A stretch of 64,000 nucleotides of DNA from Orenia metallireducens. Lineage in GTDB: Bacteria; Bacillota; Halanaerobiia; Halobacteroidales; Halobacteroidaceae. The stretch spans positions 62,001 through 126,000 of the forward strand of contig NZ_PVNB01000007.1 in assembly GCF_003001995.1 (NCBI RefSeq), given 5' to 3'. The translations under genes and the position numbers were made by a program. The notes beneath the pieces are model-generated. The model saw nothing but the letters and a program-made list of their open reading frames with translations. It did not search any database and had not been told where the DNA came from. Positions 25,983-35,659 of the stretch are shown piece after piece. How positions within the stretch are numbered: position 1 is the first letter of the stretch; each line of letters starts with the position of its first letter.

Positions 25983-26740
25983 TCAAAGACCTCTACCAAA
26001 GGGTTAAATAATTCCAATGAAGTTAACAGCACCTTTTCAAAGCTCTCTTCTCGCAGGATTTTGGCTAAAGAGCAGGCTTGATTATAGACTATCTTATCAT
26101 CAACTTGATTAATGATAGGAATAACTTGATAGGAATTATTCTTCAACTTCCCATAGCATTCTTCTCTACAGATTATCTCTGCAATAATTTCAGGGGTAAC
26201 CTGACCAATAGCATCTTGCTCAAAAACTCCCTTGGCAAGCTCAGCCCGATAGACATACTCATCATTGAACTCTTTGCCAATTACCGAAGCACCAACTACC
26301 AACAGCACCTTGGTAGTATTAATTGGAATCACCGGTTCATCTTCCCTTGGCAATTTGAAAGGACGCCTTCTAGCACCATCAGCCTCTACTAAAATATGTT
26401 TGATCCCCTCAAACTCATCAGCAAGTACCTCTACCCACTCTGAGGGAACCCCAATCAACTTGCCATCATCTACATCATTACCGATCACAATTACTTGATC
26501 TTCTTCTCGTTTTAAAGCAGTTCTAAGCTCCTCTAGTAACTGCTCTAACGTAGTAGCCATAATCAAAGCATCGATCTTATCTAATTCTGGTAAATATATT
26601 TTGGTAGTTGTAGTAACCAAGATATTCCCCTGCTTATTTAGCTGCTCAGCCAGATAATACATAATACTACTCTTACCACCACCACCTACTAAAGAGATTA
26701 TCCTGTCAGACTCTAATTCCAGCACTCCCTCTAACCTCAT
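25979..26740 (-). CDS. yqeC: YqeC, selenium cofactor biosynthesis protein
   Basis: A 253-residue P-loop protein. The start ISLVGGGGKSSIMYYLAEQL is a Walker A, and HILVEADGARRRPFKLPREDEPVIP is the family hallmark. YqeC is one of the markers, with YqeB and SelD, of selenium-dependent molybdenum hydroxylases, and its exact reaction is unknown. It follows adenine deaminase by 11 bases. Pairing of this operon with two hydroxylases downstream of it in the cluster supports their being selenoenzymes. Confidence 0.93.
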   Translation of the reverse strand: MRLEGVLELESDRIISLVGGGGKSSIMYYLAEQLNKQGNILVTTTTKIYLPELDKIDALIMATTLEQLLEELRTALKREEDQVIVIGNDVDDGKLIGVPSEWVEVLADEFEGIKHILVEADGARRRPFKLPREDEPVIPINTTKVLLVVGASVIGKEFNDEYVYRAELAKGVFEQDAIGQVTPEIIAEIICREECYGKLKNNSYQVIPIINQVDDKIVYNQACSLAKILREESFEKVLLTSLELFNPLVEVFE

Positions 26741-26751
26741 CTTTACCCCTC

Positions 26752-28449
26752 CTAATCTACCACTAAAGATACCTGTTTAAACTCCTTAACATTTATCAAT
26801 CCTTGATCGGTCAGCTTCAATTCAGGAATTACAGCCAAGGCCATAAAGGACAATGACATAAAGGGATCAGTTGCTTTTACCCCTAAGTGCCTAGCTTTCT
26901 CTTTCATCTCTTGTAACCTATATGCTACCTCCACTAAAGGCTGGTCTGACATCAAGCCAGCAATTGGCAAAGCCAACTCCATTAAAACCTTATTATCCTT
27001 AACAATCACAATCCCACCTTGTAGCTCTTCTAAACGCTTGACTGCCAATAGCATCTCTTCACTCTCTAATCCTGCTACTATAATATTATGGGAATCATGG
27101 GCAATAGAAGTGGCAATTGCACCTTCTTTTAGACCGAAATTATTCAAAAGACCTAAACCAAGATTACCTGTACCACGATGGCGTTCTACCACTGCTAACT
27201 TGACCAAATCATGATTGATTAACTCTTGACTATCACCACTTTTTAAAGCCACCACAGCTTCTTTGGTAATAATCTGCTCTTGCTCTAGCTTCATCACTCT
27301 AAACCTTCTGCCTTTGGGTAACATAAAATCTCTCTCACTCAACTCTCCTAGATTGACAGACTTAAAGATTTGATCTTGATAGCTAATAGAATCTATCTCA
27401 AACAGAGCTTCCCCTCCTTTAGCTACCAGCTTTCCATCTTTAAAGACCATCTCAATCTCCCAACTATCAAAGTTATCAATAACTACTAGATCACCTTGAT
27501 AACCTGGTGCAATTGCCCCTAGTTTAGCCATGCCTAAGGCTTCTGCAGAATTAATCGTCCCTAAACGAAGGGCTTCAATCGGATCTAATCCTGCCTGAGT
27601 AGCCTTTTTCATCAAGAAGTTAATATGCCCCTCTGTTATCAAGTCATCGGGATGTCGATCATCGGTAGCAAATAAGAATCTTCTAGAATTTCTAGCATTG
27701 ACTCCAGCGATTAAGCTCAATAAGTCTTTAGTCATAGAGCCTTCTCGAATCATCACATACATTCCAGCTCTTATCTTCTCTAAAGCCTCTTTAGCTGTGG
27801 TACATTCATGATCTGCTTTAATCCCTGCTAAAAGATAAGCGTTTAGCTCTTTACCACTGAGATTTGGAGCATGACCATCCTTAAATCTATCCTCCATCAG
27901 CTCAACCTTATTCCAAATATCCTCTTCACCCTTGATGACTCCTGAATAATTCATCACTTCCCCAAGACCAAAGACCTCTTGATACTTTAATAGGGGAGCT
28001 AATTTATCTACACCTAGTTTAGCACCTGAGCTTTCAAAACTGGTAGCAGGTACTGCCGAAGGTAACATTAAATTAAAGTTCCAAGGAAGATTTTGAGCCT
28101 CCTTTAAAATGTACTCTATCCCAGCCCTTCCTGAGACATTGGCAATCTCATGGGGATCAGCAAAGACAGTAGTAGTTCCCAAAGCAATTACCTGTTTGGC
28201 AAACTCTTGCACCCCAACCATACTGCTTTCAAGATGAAAATGTCCATCTACAAAACCAGGAGCCAAGATCCTTCCTGCTAAATCTATCTCCTCTTGAGCT
28301 TGATAATCACCATAACCGATAATTACTCCATCACTAACAGCTAAACTCTCTTCCACCAATTCACCATTGAAGACATCTACTATCTTGCCATTCTTAAAGA
28401 GTAAATCGACTGGTTTATCTCCTCTAGCTTGCTTTAATAGATGTTTCAT
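26752..28449 (-). CDS. ade: Adenine deaminase
   Basis: A 565-residue amidohydrolase that turns adenine into hypoxanthine and ammonia. The metal motif GFVDGHFHLESSMVG, the TVFADPHEIANVSG segment and the FATDDRHPDDLITEGH stretch are typical of the bacterial Ade family, and length agrees. The C-terminal half contains the conserved TSIAHDSHNIIVAG and PLVEVAYRLQEM regions. It is the first gene of the maturation operon, so deamination and hydroxylase assembly are expressed together. Its own promoter lies at 28500-28527. Confidence 0.95.
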   Translation of the reverse strand: MKHLLKQARGDKPVDLLFKNGKIVDVFNGELVEESLAVSDGVIIGYGDYQAQEEIDLAGRILAPGFVDGHFHLESSMVGVQEFAKQVIALGTTTVFADPHEIANVSGRAGIEYILKEAQNLPWNFNLMLPSAVPATSFESSGAKLGVDKLAPLLKYQEVFGLGEVMNYSGVIKGEEDIWNKVELMEDRFKDGHAPNLSGKELNAYLLAGIKADHECTTAKEALEKIRAGMYVMIREGSMTKDLLSLIAGVNARNSRRFLFATDDRHPDDLITEGHINFLMKKATQAGLDPIEALRLGTINSAEALGMAKLGAIAPGYQGDLVVIDNFDSWEIEMVFKDGKLVAKGGEALFEIDSISYQDQIFKSVNLGELSERDFMLPKGRRFRVMKLEQEQIITKEAVVALKSGDSQELINHDLVKLAVVERHRGTGNLGLGLLNNFGLKEGAIATSIAHDSHNIIVAGLESEEMLLAVKRLEELQGGIVIVKDNKVLMELALPIAGLMSDQPLVEVAYRLQEMKEKARHLGVKATDPFMSLSFMALAVIPELKLTDQGLINVKEFKQVSLVVD

Positions 28450-28499
28450 AATTCTTCTTCCTCCTTTCTTTTTTCTTCATTAAATTCAATAAATATATT

Positions 28500-28527
28500 A
28501 TCATAATTTTCACTTTATAAAAGTAAA
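28500..28527 (-). promoter_or_regulatory. Probable promoter of the ade-yqeC-mocA-yqeB operon
   Basis: Minus strand: TTTACT (28522-28527), 16 bases, TATGAT (28500-28505), about 50 bases before the ade start. It has no phased TTAACA sites and so is a useful contrast to the nitrogen-type promoters. Confidence 0.45.
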
Positions 28528-28535
28528 TAAAATTT

Positions 28536-28888
28536 CTTAGGTTCTGCCTAAGGGCGGGTTACCTTTTTTCTTGATAAAAAAGTAACCAAACCTACGAGTT
28601 TTAAAGAATAAAAACTCTTCGTGATAAATCCAATCAAGAAAAAAATTTAACTCACTACGCAATTAATATCTATTGAGATTCAGAAATACAATACTTCTAA
28701 TTCAAAGAATAGACTTAACTTATTATTCTTTTAAAATACTTGCTTCGTTCAAACAAGAATTTTTTTCGGCTTAAAAATCTTTAAAACCTTTTAACTTGGA
28801 CCTATATTAACTGTACATTGTACACTGTGAGTTTTAAAAAATATAACATTATCATTCTATAAACTCAAATCCAACAACTCATCACTCA
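28536..28888. repeat. Repeat-filled gap between ade and the xanthine dehydrogenase genes
   Basis: No gene is visible. Three small hairpins follow in a row: CTTAGG/CCTAAG (28536-28552), GGTTAC-T6/A6-GTAACC (28557-28587) and ACGAGTTTT/AAAACTCTTCGT (28594-28622). The rest is AT rich, with an ACTGTACATTGTACACTGT low-complexity stretch near 28808. The whole looks like a degenerate REP- or MITE-like element. It may also terminate the dehydrogenase operon, which ends at 28889. Confidence 0.5.
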
Positions 28889-31147
28889 TCACTCTTTACT
28901 CTTCACTGCTTTTAAGATTTTCTCTGGTGTTGCTGGCAGCTCTTTTATTCTGACTCCAATGGCATCTTCTATGGCGTTGATAATTGCTGGTGCAGTAGGA
29001 ATCATGGCTGGTTCTCCAATCCCTTTGGCTCCATAAGGTCCTACAGCATCTTTGCTCTCTACGATAATCGTCTCAATCTCAGGCATATCTAAAGAAGTCG
29101 GGACTAAATAGTTGCTTAGATTAGGATTTTTGGTAATACCCTTTTCTATAATCTGATCTTCCATCAGAGCCATCCCTAGACCCATAGCTGTTCCCCCTTC
29201 ACTCTGACCCTCTATATTCTGAGGATGAATTGCTTTACCGATATCAACAGCAGCAACAATTCTCTCTACCTCTACCTGACCAGTCTCAGTATCGACTACT
29301 ACCTCAGCAATCTGGGTATTGAAGGTGTAGGCTAGATAGTTTTTTGCAGAAAAACCTGTCTCTTTATCAGGGACATCAGTTTTTGGAAAATAGCTTCCTT
29401 CAGCTATTAGAGGTTGCCCCTTAGCTTTAGCCAGCCTAGCTAACTTCCCAAAAGTTAAACCTCTATCTTCACCTTTAACTATAATCTTCCCATCCTTGAT
29501 CTCTAATGAAGGATAATGGGCTCCTAACTCTAAGAAGGCATGGTGATGGATTTGAGCTAGCATATTCTCAGCAGCATTCTTGGTAGCATTACCTGTAAAT
29601 AAAGTCTGGCGAGTAGCTGAGGTAGAACCAGCATTCTTCATCGTAGCAGTATTTCCTTGCAGGAAGTTCATTCCTTCAATCGGATAGTTCAACACCTCTG
29701 AAATAATCTGTGCTACTAGAGTTAAGACACCTTGCCCTACATCAGCAGCAGCAGTCTTAATCGTCAAAGTCCCATCATCTTCTACCTTAATTTGACAGGT
29801 TGAGTGATCTGGATAACCCTCTCCATAACCATTACCAAACATAATAGATGCTATTCCTACCCCCCGCTTTTTATTACCTCGCTCTACCTTAATCTGCTGA
29901 TAATTTGAAGCCTCTACAGCCTGTTCTATCGTCTCCTTTAAGCCTACACTAGAGGTCAACTCTTGACCATTAGGGGTAATTGACCCCCTCTGATAGCCAT
30001 TTTTCAACCTAAACTCTACTGGGTCCATTCCAATCTCTTTGGCTAAAATATCAATTTGAGATTCATAGGCAAAGGCTGCTTGAGTTGCTCCAAAACCTCT
30101 CATTGCCCCTGAGTAAGTATTATTGGTGTAAACTGTATAGCTCTTTCCTGCTATATTGTCGATATTATAGGGACCTGTAGAATGATATAATGCCTGATGG
30201 ACAACTGCTGGACCACTGGAAGCATAAGCCCCTGTATCACCAATCACCTCTACTTCCCACGCAGTAATCTTTCCAGCATAGGTTACTCCACTTTTGATCC
30301 TAATAATCATGGGATGGCGTTTGGATTGAGCTATCATCGATTCTGCTCTAGTATAGACCTGCTTTACCTTCTTCCCAGTCAGCTTAGCCATCAAGGCTAG
30401 ATGAATCTGAACAGAGACATCCTCCCTCTTACCAAAGGCACCACCAATTATAGGCTGCACTATATTAATCTTACTTGGCGATACACCTAAGGCGTGGGCT
30501 ACATCAATTTGGGTATCATGGAGCCATTGGGTTGCTGCCCAGATAGTATATACTTCTGTTTCTGGGTCATACTCAGCCACTCCTGCCTCAGTCTGTAATG
30601 GCAGCTGCTCAATCCTTTGGGTTCTAAATTCATTAGTGAGAATCAAATCAGCCTCAGCAAATCCTTGTTTAATATCACCTTTTTTTAGATTATGGGAGCA
30701 GAGAATATTTCCACCTTGATGAATTAATGGAGCATCGTCTTCCATTGCCCTTAAAGGCTCCTCAATTACTTCTAATTCTTCATAAGCAACCTCAATCAAC
30801 CGTTCTGCCCGTCTAGCTACCTCTTCACTTGTAGCTGCAATCAAGGCTATCGCATCTCCCATACTTCTGGTCTTCTCTCTAGCTAAAATCTCTTGATCCT
30901 TGATTATCAAGCCAAAATTATTCAATTCAGCTAACTCTTTAGCTGTTACTATCAGCTCTACTCCTGCTAACTCTTCTGCTTTAGAGATATCAACCTCTTT
31001 AATTAGTGCATGGGGATGGGGAGCTCTAAAGGCTTTGATATATAACATATCATCCAAATAATAATCAGGGGCAAAGATAGCCTTGCCAAGAACCTTATCA
31101 ATCACATCGACTTTGGCTACCTTCTTACCAACTGCTCTAGTTCCCAT
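28889..31147 (-). CDS. xdhA: Xanthine dehydrogenase, molybdenum-binding subunit
   Basis: About 752 residues of the large subunit of a xanthine-dehydrogenase-family hydroxylase (VGKKVAKVDVIDKVLGKA at the start). Cofactor-binding segments include IIGGAFGKREDVSVQ, MRGFGATQAAFAYESQ and the catalytic GAKGIGEP with its base glutamate. It oxidises xanthine, hypoxanthine or a related heterocycle with water as oxygen source. The frame is open to 31171, but GAGGTGAT sits 6 bases before the ATG at 31147. It overlaps the Fe-S subunit gene by 11 bases. With yqeB, yqeC and selD nearby, a selenium ligand on Mo is likely. Confidence 0.93.
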   Translation of the reverse strand: MGTRAVGKKVAKVDVIDKVLGKAIFAPDYYLDDMLYIKAFRAPHPHALIKEVDISKAEELAGVELIVTAKELAELNNFGLIIKDQEILAREKTRSMGDAIALIAATSEEVARRAERLIEVAYEELEVIEEPLRAMEDDAPLIHQGGNILCSHNLKKGDIKQGFAEADLILTNEFRTQRIEQLPLQTEAGVAEYDPETEVYTIWAATQWLHDTQIDVAHALGVSPSKINIVQPIIGGAFGKREDVSVQIHLALMAKLTGKKVKQVYTRAESMIAQSKRHPMIIRIKSGVTYAGKITAWEVEVIGDTGAYASSGPAVVHQALYHSTGPYNIDNIAGKSYTVYTNNTYSGAMRGFGATQAAFAYESQIDILAKEIGMDPVEFRLKNGYQRGSITPNGQELTSSVGLKETIEQAVEASNYQQIKVERGNKKRGVGIASIMFGNGYGEGYPDHSTCQIKVEDDGTLTIKTAAADVGQGVLTLVAQIISEVLNYPIEGMNFLQGNTATMKNAGSTSATRQTLFTGNATKNAAENMLAQIHHHAFLELGAHYPSLEIKDGKIIVKGEDRGLTFGKLARLAKAKGQPLIAEGSYFPKTDVPDKETGFSAKNYLAYTFNTQIAEVVVDTETGQVEVERIVAAVDIGKAIHPQNIEGQSEGGTAMGLGMALMEDQIIEKGITKNPNLSNYLVPTSLDMPEIETIIVESKDAVGPYGAKGIGEPAMIPTAPAIINAIEDAIGVRIKELPATPEKILKAVKSKE

Positions 31148-31619
31148 GATTATCACCTCTTTGAGCAACATCCTGTACAGCCTTGATTATCTTGGTATAT
31201 CCTGTGCAACGGCAGATATTCCCTGAAAGCCCCCGTTTAATCTCTTCTTCACTGGGCTGTGGATTATGATCCAATAGATTCTTAGCCGATAAGATCATTC
31301 CAGGGGTACAGAAACCACATTGCACCGCTCCATTATCAATAAAAGACTGCTGTAAGGGATGAAGCTTATCTTCATTTCCCAAGGCTTCGATAGTAGTAAT
31401 CTCACTACCATCTACTTGAGCAGCAAGTACCAAACAGGAGTTAGCTGTCTCTCCATCGATAATCACAGTACAAGCACCACACTCACCTTCACCACAGCCT
31501 TCTTTGGTTCCAATCAGCCCTAACTTATCTCTTAGTAAATCAACCAATCTTAAGTTGGCTGCCACTTGTAATTTATACTCTTCTCCATTTACCTTTACCT
31601 TGATATCAACTAAGCCCAT
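31137..31619 (-). CDS. xdhC: Xanthine dehydrogenase, 2Fe-2S subunit
   Basis: A 160-residue electron-transfer subunit with two [2Fe-2S] clusters. The N-terminal plant-ferredoxin-type motif is GCGEGECGACTVII and the C-terminal helical-domain ligands are QCGFCTPGM and NICRCTGYTKI. It passes electrons from the Mo centre to FAD in the neighbouring subunit. Length is normal for separate Fe-S subunits of this family. GGAGGTGG precedes the ATG at 31619, and the start lies 14 bases inside the FAD-subunit gene. Confidence 0.95.
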   Translation of the reverse strand: MGLVDIKVKVNGEEYKLQVAANLRLVDLLRDKLGLIGTKEGCGEGECGACTVIIDGETANSCLVLAAQVDGSEITTIEALGNEDKLHPLQQSFIDNGAVQCGFCTPGMILSAKNLLDHNPQPSEEEIKRGLSGNICRCTGYTKIIKAVQDVAQRGDNHGN

Positions 31620-32481
31620 CTAGATCCACCTCCAGCCTATTTAAAGCAGCTTTGATCCCTCTAACAATCAACTCTTGAGCCACCTCGTAGCGGTACTCTC
31701 CAGTAGAACGAATATCATCAATGGGACTGATATCATTCTCTACTTTCTTAGCACTTTCTATTATCAGCTCTAAGTTAACCTTCTCTCCTCTTAAAAAATT
31801 CTCAACACTTCTTGCTCTAAGTACCTTAGGTCCTACTGACCCTAAATAAATCTTTATATCAACAATCTCAGAGTCCTCTTGATTAACCTTTAATAATAAA
31901 GCCAAATTAACCACTGAGATCGATAATGCTCTTCTTTTACCAAGCTTCTGGAAGACAACTACCTCATCATCTTGAGGAACAGAGAAGAAGATATCTGTAA
32001 GTACTTCCTGCTCCTTTAATAGTGTCTGACCTGGTCCTAACAGAAAATCATCTAATCCTACTACCCTCTTACCATCAACTCCACTCAACTCAACTTTAGC
32101 ATCTACAACCGTTAAAACCGGTACCAAATCGGCTGCTGGTGAAGCATTGGCAATATTTCCACCGATAGTTCCTCGGTGTCGAATCTGGGGTGAACCAACC
32201 TCTTTTGCCGCCTCTTGTAAAGCAGGAAGAACCTTCTCTAAAATCGGTGAATCTTCTATCTCTTGATGAGTCGTCAAAGCACCAATATGAATCTGATCTC
32301 CTTCTTGCTTAATTCCAACAAACTCTTTAACCTTAGAAAGGTCAACTACCTTTTCCAACAAATCTAACTTATTATAATACCTAACCAATAGATCGGTACC
32401 ACCAGCCAAAAAAGTTGGCTGATCCATTTCTGCTAATAATTTAAAAAGTTCGGTACTACTTTTAGGACTATAATATTCCAT
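31606..32481 (-). CDS. xdhB: Xanthine dehydrogenase, FAD-binding subunit
   Basis: A subunit of about 291 residues with the FAD motifs PTFLAGGTDLLVRY, QIRHRGTIGGNIANASPAADLVP and a C-terminal CO-dehydrogenase flavoprotein domain. It carries electrons from the Fe-S subunit to NAD or another acceptor. The ATG at 32490 has its AAGGAG directly abutting it, whereas the ATG at 32481 (MEYYSPKSS) has it 9 bases away, so I prefer 32481. It is directly downstream of ssnA. Confidence 0.93.
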   Translation of the reverse strand: MEYYSPKSSTELFKLLAEMDQPTFLAGGTDLLVRYYNKLDLLEKVVDLSKVKEFVGIKQEGDQIHIGALTTHQEIEDSPILEKVLPALQEAAKEVGSPQIRHRGTIGGNIANASPAADLVPVLTVVDAKVELSGVDGKRVVGLDDFLLGPGQTLLKEQEVLTDIFFSVPQDDEVVVFQKLGKRRALSISVVNLALLLKVNQEDSEIVDIKIYLGSVGPKVLRARSVENFLRGEKVNLELIIESAKKVENDISPIDDIRSTGEYRYEVAQELIVRGIKAALNRLEVDLDGLS

Positions 32482-32502
32482 CCTTATCATCTCCTTCTCA
32501 AC

Positions 32503-33834
32503 TCAAAGCCTTGACCATAACCTTTGAGCTCTACTCCTACCTTCTTCATAAACCTTCTGCAAATCAACACCTACTATCTCTCTATCCTGCATCACTACTT
32601 GACCATTGACCATTGTCAACTCTACCATTCCACCAGAGATGCCAAACAACAGATGATAATAATAATTTTCTTCTGTTATCGGGGTAGTTGGCTGATAATC
32701 GACTATAATCAAATCAGCATAACTTCCTTCTTCCAAGCTCCCCACTGGATGCTTAAGATATTTAGCTGCAATCTGACGATTATTTTCAAAAACCATCTGA
32801 GGCACCTCTACTCCTGCGATTGATGGATTCTGCAATTGATGCTTATGGAGTAAGTTAGCAACCTTAATCGATTCAAAATTATCGGTAGTATAGCCATCAG
32901 TTCCTAAACCTACCGTTAATCCTTTCGTTAACATCTCAACTATCGGTGTATAACCCACAGCATTTGACATGTTAGACTCTGGATTATGGATTAGGTTAAC
33001 ATTACTTTTAGCCAAGATTTCAACTTCCTTTGGACTTAAATGAACTCCATGAGCAGCCAGCATCTTCTCATTACAGAGACCATACTCTGCTAAGCGCTCA
33101 ACTACTCTTAGACCATACTTTTCTATCGAATCCTCTTGGTCTGCCAATCCCTCGGCGAGATGAATATGAACCCCTGTATCCAACTCTTTAGTCAGTCGAC
33201 TGACCTTTTCCAATGTTTCATTGCCCAAGGTAAAGGAAGCATGTAAGCCAAAGGATGCTGTCAACAGCTCATTATCCTGCTGTTGGCAGAATCTGATAAA
33301 GCGTTCATTCTCTAAAATTCCTGCTTCTCTAACCTCTCTACCATCACGATCTGAAACCTCATAAGCCAAATTAGCTCTAATCCCAACTTCATTAACAGCC
33401 TTAGCAATCATATCTAATGAGCCTGCAATAGCATTGGGACTGGCATGATGGTCAAAGATTGTAGTGGTCCCATTTTTAATAGCTTCAATGCTAGCCAATA
33501 AAGCACTATAATAGACATCCTCCAAATCCAAAGCCTTATCTAGCTTCCACCATAGCTTCTCCAAGATTTCAATAAAGTTCTGCGGAGGATCCCCTTCCAA
33601 AGCCATCCCTCGAGCAAAGGAACTGTATAGATGCATATGAGTATTGATCATTCCTGGTAAGACAATCTTGCCCTGAGCATCAATAACTTCTATAATCTCT
33701 AAGCCATACTTTTCTTTAAGTTCTTGAGATTTGCCAATATCTTTAATTAGATTCCCGGCTATAACTACTCCACCATCAATAATTATCTGATCTTGGTTTA
33801 AGGTAATGATTAGACCGTTCTCAATTAGTTTCAA
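32503..33834 (-). CDS. ssnA: SsnA, putative aminohydrolase of selenium-linked purine catabolism
   Basis: A 443-residue amidohydrolase related to chlorohydrolase/guanine deaminase enzymes. The metal ligands are in INTHMHLYSSFARGM, the HIHLAEG and AAHGVHLS segments, and GLGTDGYTTDN. SsnA accompanies ygeX, ygeY and selenium-dependent hydroxylases in the anaerobic purine/uric acid gene set. The start is TTG at 33834, supported by GGGAGG before it. It is the first gene of ssnA-xdhB-xdhC-xdhA; no clear promoter is seen in the repeat-rich gap upstream. Confidence 0.93.
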   Translation of the reverse strand: MKLIENGLIITLNQDQIIIDGGVVIAGNLIKDIGKSQELKEKYGLEIIEVIDAQGKIVLPGMINTHMHLYSSFARGMALEGDPPQNFIEILEKLWWKLDKALDLEDVYYSALLASIEAIKNGTTTIFDHHASPNAIAGSLDMIAKAVNEVGIRANLAYEVSDRDGREVREAGILENERFIRFCQQQDNELLTASFGLHASFTLGNETLEKVSRLTKELDTGVHIHLAEGLADQEDSIEKYGLRVVERLAEYGLCNEKMLAAHGVHLSPKEVEILAKSNVNLIHNPESNMSNAVGYTPIVEMLTKGLTVGLGTDGYTTDNFESIKVANLLHKHQLQNPSIAGVEVPQMVFENNRQIAAKYLKHPVGSLEEGSYADLIIVDYQPTTPITEENYYYHLLFGISGGMVELTMVNGQVVMQDREIVGVDLQKVYEEGRSRAQRLWSRL

Positions 33835-33901
33835 AAGACCACCTCCCGTTTTTTAATGTGCGGTATACAGTTGAAAGTGTATATAATTAAAGGTCAAAAT
33901 C

Positions 33902-34250
33902 TTTTTTGACGCAGACTAAAATCTGACTAAGGTCTGACTTAAAGCCTTATTAATTAACGAATTAAAGATTAAATGATGAAATTAAAGGTTTAAAATTTCT
34001 TGATTTAAATTCGTGTCCATTCGAGAGATTCGTTGCAAAAAATATCTCTATAAGTTTTGATTTAAAACTCAAGATTAATGATAAAAATAAAAAATGATTT
34101 AGCAACGAATTAACGCGAATCCCACGAATTAGAGATTAAAAGACTAAATTAAAGATTTAAAAGCTCTTGACCTAAATTTGTGTTAATTCACCCAAGAGTA
34201 CTTCCTCATTCGACAAAAAAGTCTCCCTCAGAGCGCGTGACTAAAAATAT
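33902..34250. repeat. Repeat-rich gap: GCAACGAATTAAC element and a half inverted repeat
   Basis: The gap 33835-34287 has no gene. At 33908-33943 it contains one arm of an inverted repeat also present at 48081. From 34010 it holds TTCGTGTCCATTCGAGAGAT then CGTTGC, facing GCAACGAATTAACGCGAATC at 34102, and next come TTCACCCAAGAGTACTTCCT (34187) and a GCGCGTGAC end (34233-34241). These modules recur in inverted order at 41122-41269, which shows a dispersed element. Confidence 0.6.
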
Positions 34251-34287
34251 TTATAAGCTCCTTTAATAATTTTATAACTATCAACTG

Positions 34288-35655
34288 TCAACTCTCTACT
34301 CCTACTAGCTTCTTGGCTACTTGATTTGCTTTATCCACTAACTTATTCTCATCTATATTCAACAGTTTACCATCTTTAACTACTATCTGACCATTGACCA
34401 TAGTCAGATCAACTCGGTGGTCATTGCCACAGGTCACTAAAGCTGTCACTGGATCGAAGCAACCTGCAAATTCTAATCTATTCTTATTAACCATAAACAG
34501 ATCAGCCGATTTACCTACTGCCAAGGAGCCAATATCATCTCTTCCTAAGACTTTAGCACTACCTCGGGTGGATAGTTCCAAGACCTGTCGGCAGGAGATA
34601 GCGTCAATCCCACTTGTTATCCGATGCAATAAGAAGGCAGCCTTCAACTCACCAATCATATCAGAAGAGTCATTACTAGCACTCCCATCGACAGCCAAAC
34701 CTACTTTGATTCCTTGCTCCATCATCTCTGGTATCCTTGCTACTCCTGAGGCTAATTTCTGGTTAGAGACTGGACAATGGGCTACCCCTGTACCAGTACT
34801 CTTTAATACCTCCAGCTCCTGATCAGAGAAGTGAACCCCATGGGCAAACCAGATATCCTCACCAAGCCAGCCGACACTCTCCATCAGCCCTAGTGGACGC
34901 ATCCCAAATTTACTTAGACAGAACTCATTCTCATCTTCAGTCTCTGCTAGATGGGTATGGCATTGTACTCCGTATTCTCTAGCCAATTTAGCAGTCTCTT
35001 TCATTAAATTTGGTGTTACTGAGAAGGGTGAGCAAGGTGCTAATACAATTTGGCACATCGATTGAGGTTTAGGATCATGATACTCTTCAATCAATCTCTG
35101 GCTATCCTTTAAAATCTCTTCATCATTCTGCACTACTGAATCTGGTGGTAACCCACCATCCTTCTCACTTAAGGACATACTACCTCGGCAAGGATGAAAT
35201 CTAGCTCCAATCTTGTGAGCAGCTCTGATTTGTTCATCTATTAGCTTCCCACTTGCATTCTTAGGAAAGACATAATGGTGATCAACACTAGTAGTACAAC
35301 CTGTCTTTAATAGCTCTCCTAAAGCAATTAAAGTACCAGTATAAACAGCATCAGCAGTTAAATTTCTCCATAAAGGGTAGAGATTCTTCAACCATGAAAA
35401 CAGCTCTACATTCTGTACCTTCAAGATAGCACGGGTTAAGGTCTGATAAAAATGATGATGGGTATTGATCAATCCGGGAAAGACCCACATTCCTGCTCCA
35501 TCTATCACTTCATCTATATCTTCACTTACATCTAGATTACTCCCAATGGCTTTAATCACTTTGTCCTCAATTAGGATGGAGCAATTCTTCAACTCCCTTC
35601 TCTGCTCATCCATTGTAATTACTGTCTCAGCATTCTTAATTAACTTTTTAGCCAT
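34288..35655 (-). CDS. 8-oxoguanine / guanine deaminase-like amidohydrolase
   Basis: A 455-residue amidohydrolase. Metal residues appear in GLINTHHHFYQTLTRA, CHTHLAETEDEN, AHGVHFSDQELEVL and LAVDGSASNDSSDM. This pattern (ATZ/TRZ-type, SASNDSS loop) is that of 8-oxoguanine deaminases, a close relative of guanine deaminase. It would produce xanthine or urate plus ammonia, feeding the xanthine dehydrogenases. It follows the PreA-like gene by 4 bases and belongs to the same operon as the 916-residue dehydrogenase. Confidence 0.85.
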   Translation of the reverse strand: MAKKLIKNAETVITMDEQRRELKNCSILIEDKVIKAIGSNLDVSEDIDEVIDGAGMWVFPGLINTHHHFYQTLTRAILKVQNVELFSWLKNLYPLWRNLTADAVYTGTLIALGELLKTGCTTSVDHHYVFPKNASGKLIDEQIRAAHKIGARFHPCRGSMSLSEKDGGLPPDSVVQNDEEILKDSQRLIEEYHDPKPQSMCQIVLAPCSPFSVTPNLMKETAKLAREYGVQCHTHLAETEDENEFCLSKFGMRPLGLMESVGWLGEDIWFAHGVHFSDQELEVLKSTGTGVAHCPVSNQKLASGVARIPEMMEQGIKVGLAVDGSASNDSSDMIGELKAAFLLHRITSGIDAISCRQVLELSTRGSAKVLGRDDIGSLAVGKSADLFMVNKNRLEFAGCFDPVTALVTCGNDHRVDLTMVNGQIVVKDGKLLNIDENKLVDKANQVAKKLVGVES

Positions 35656-35659
35656 TCCT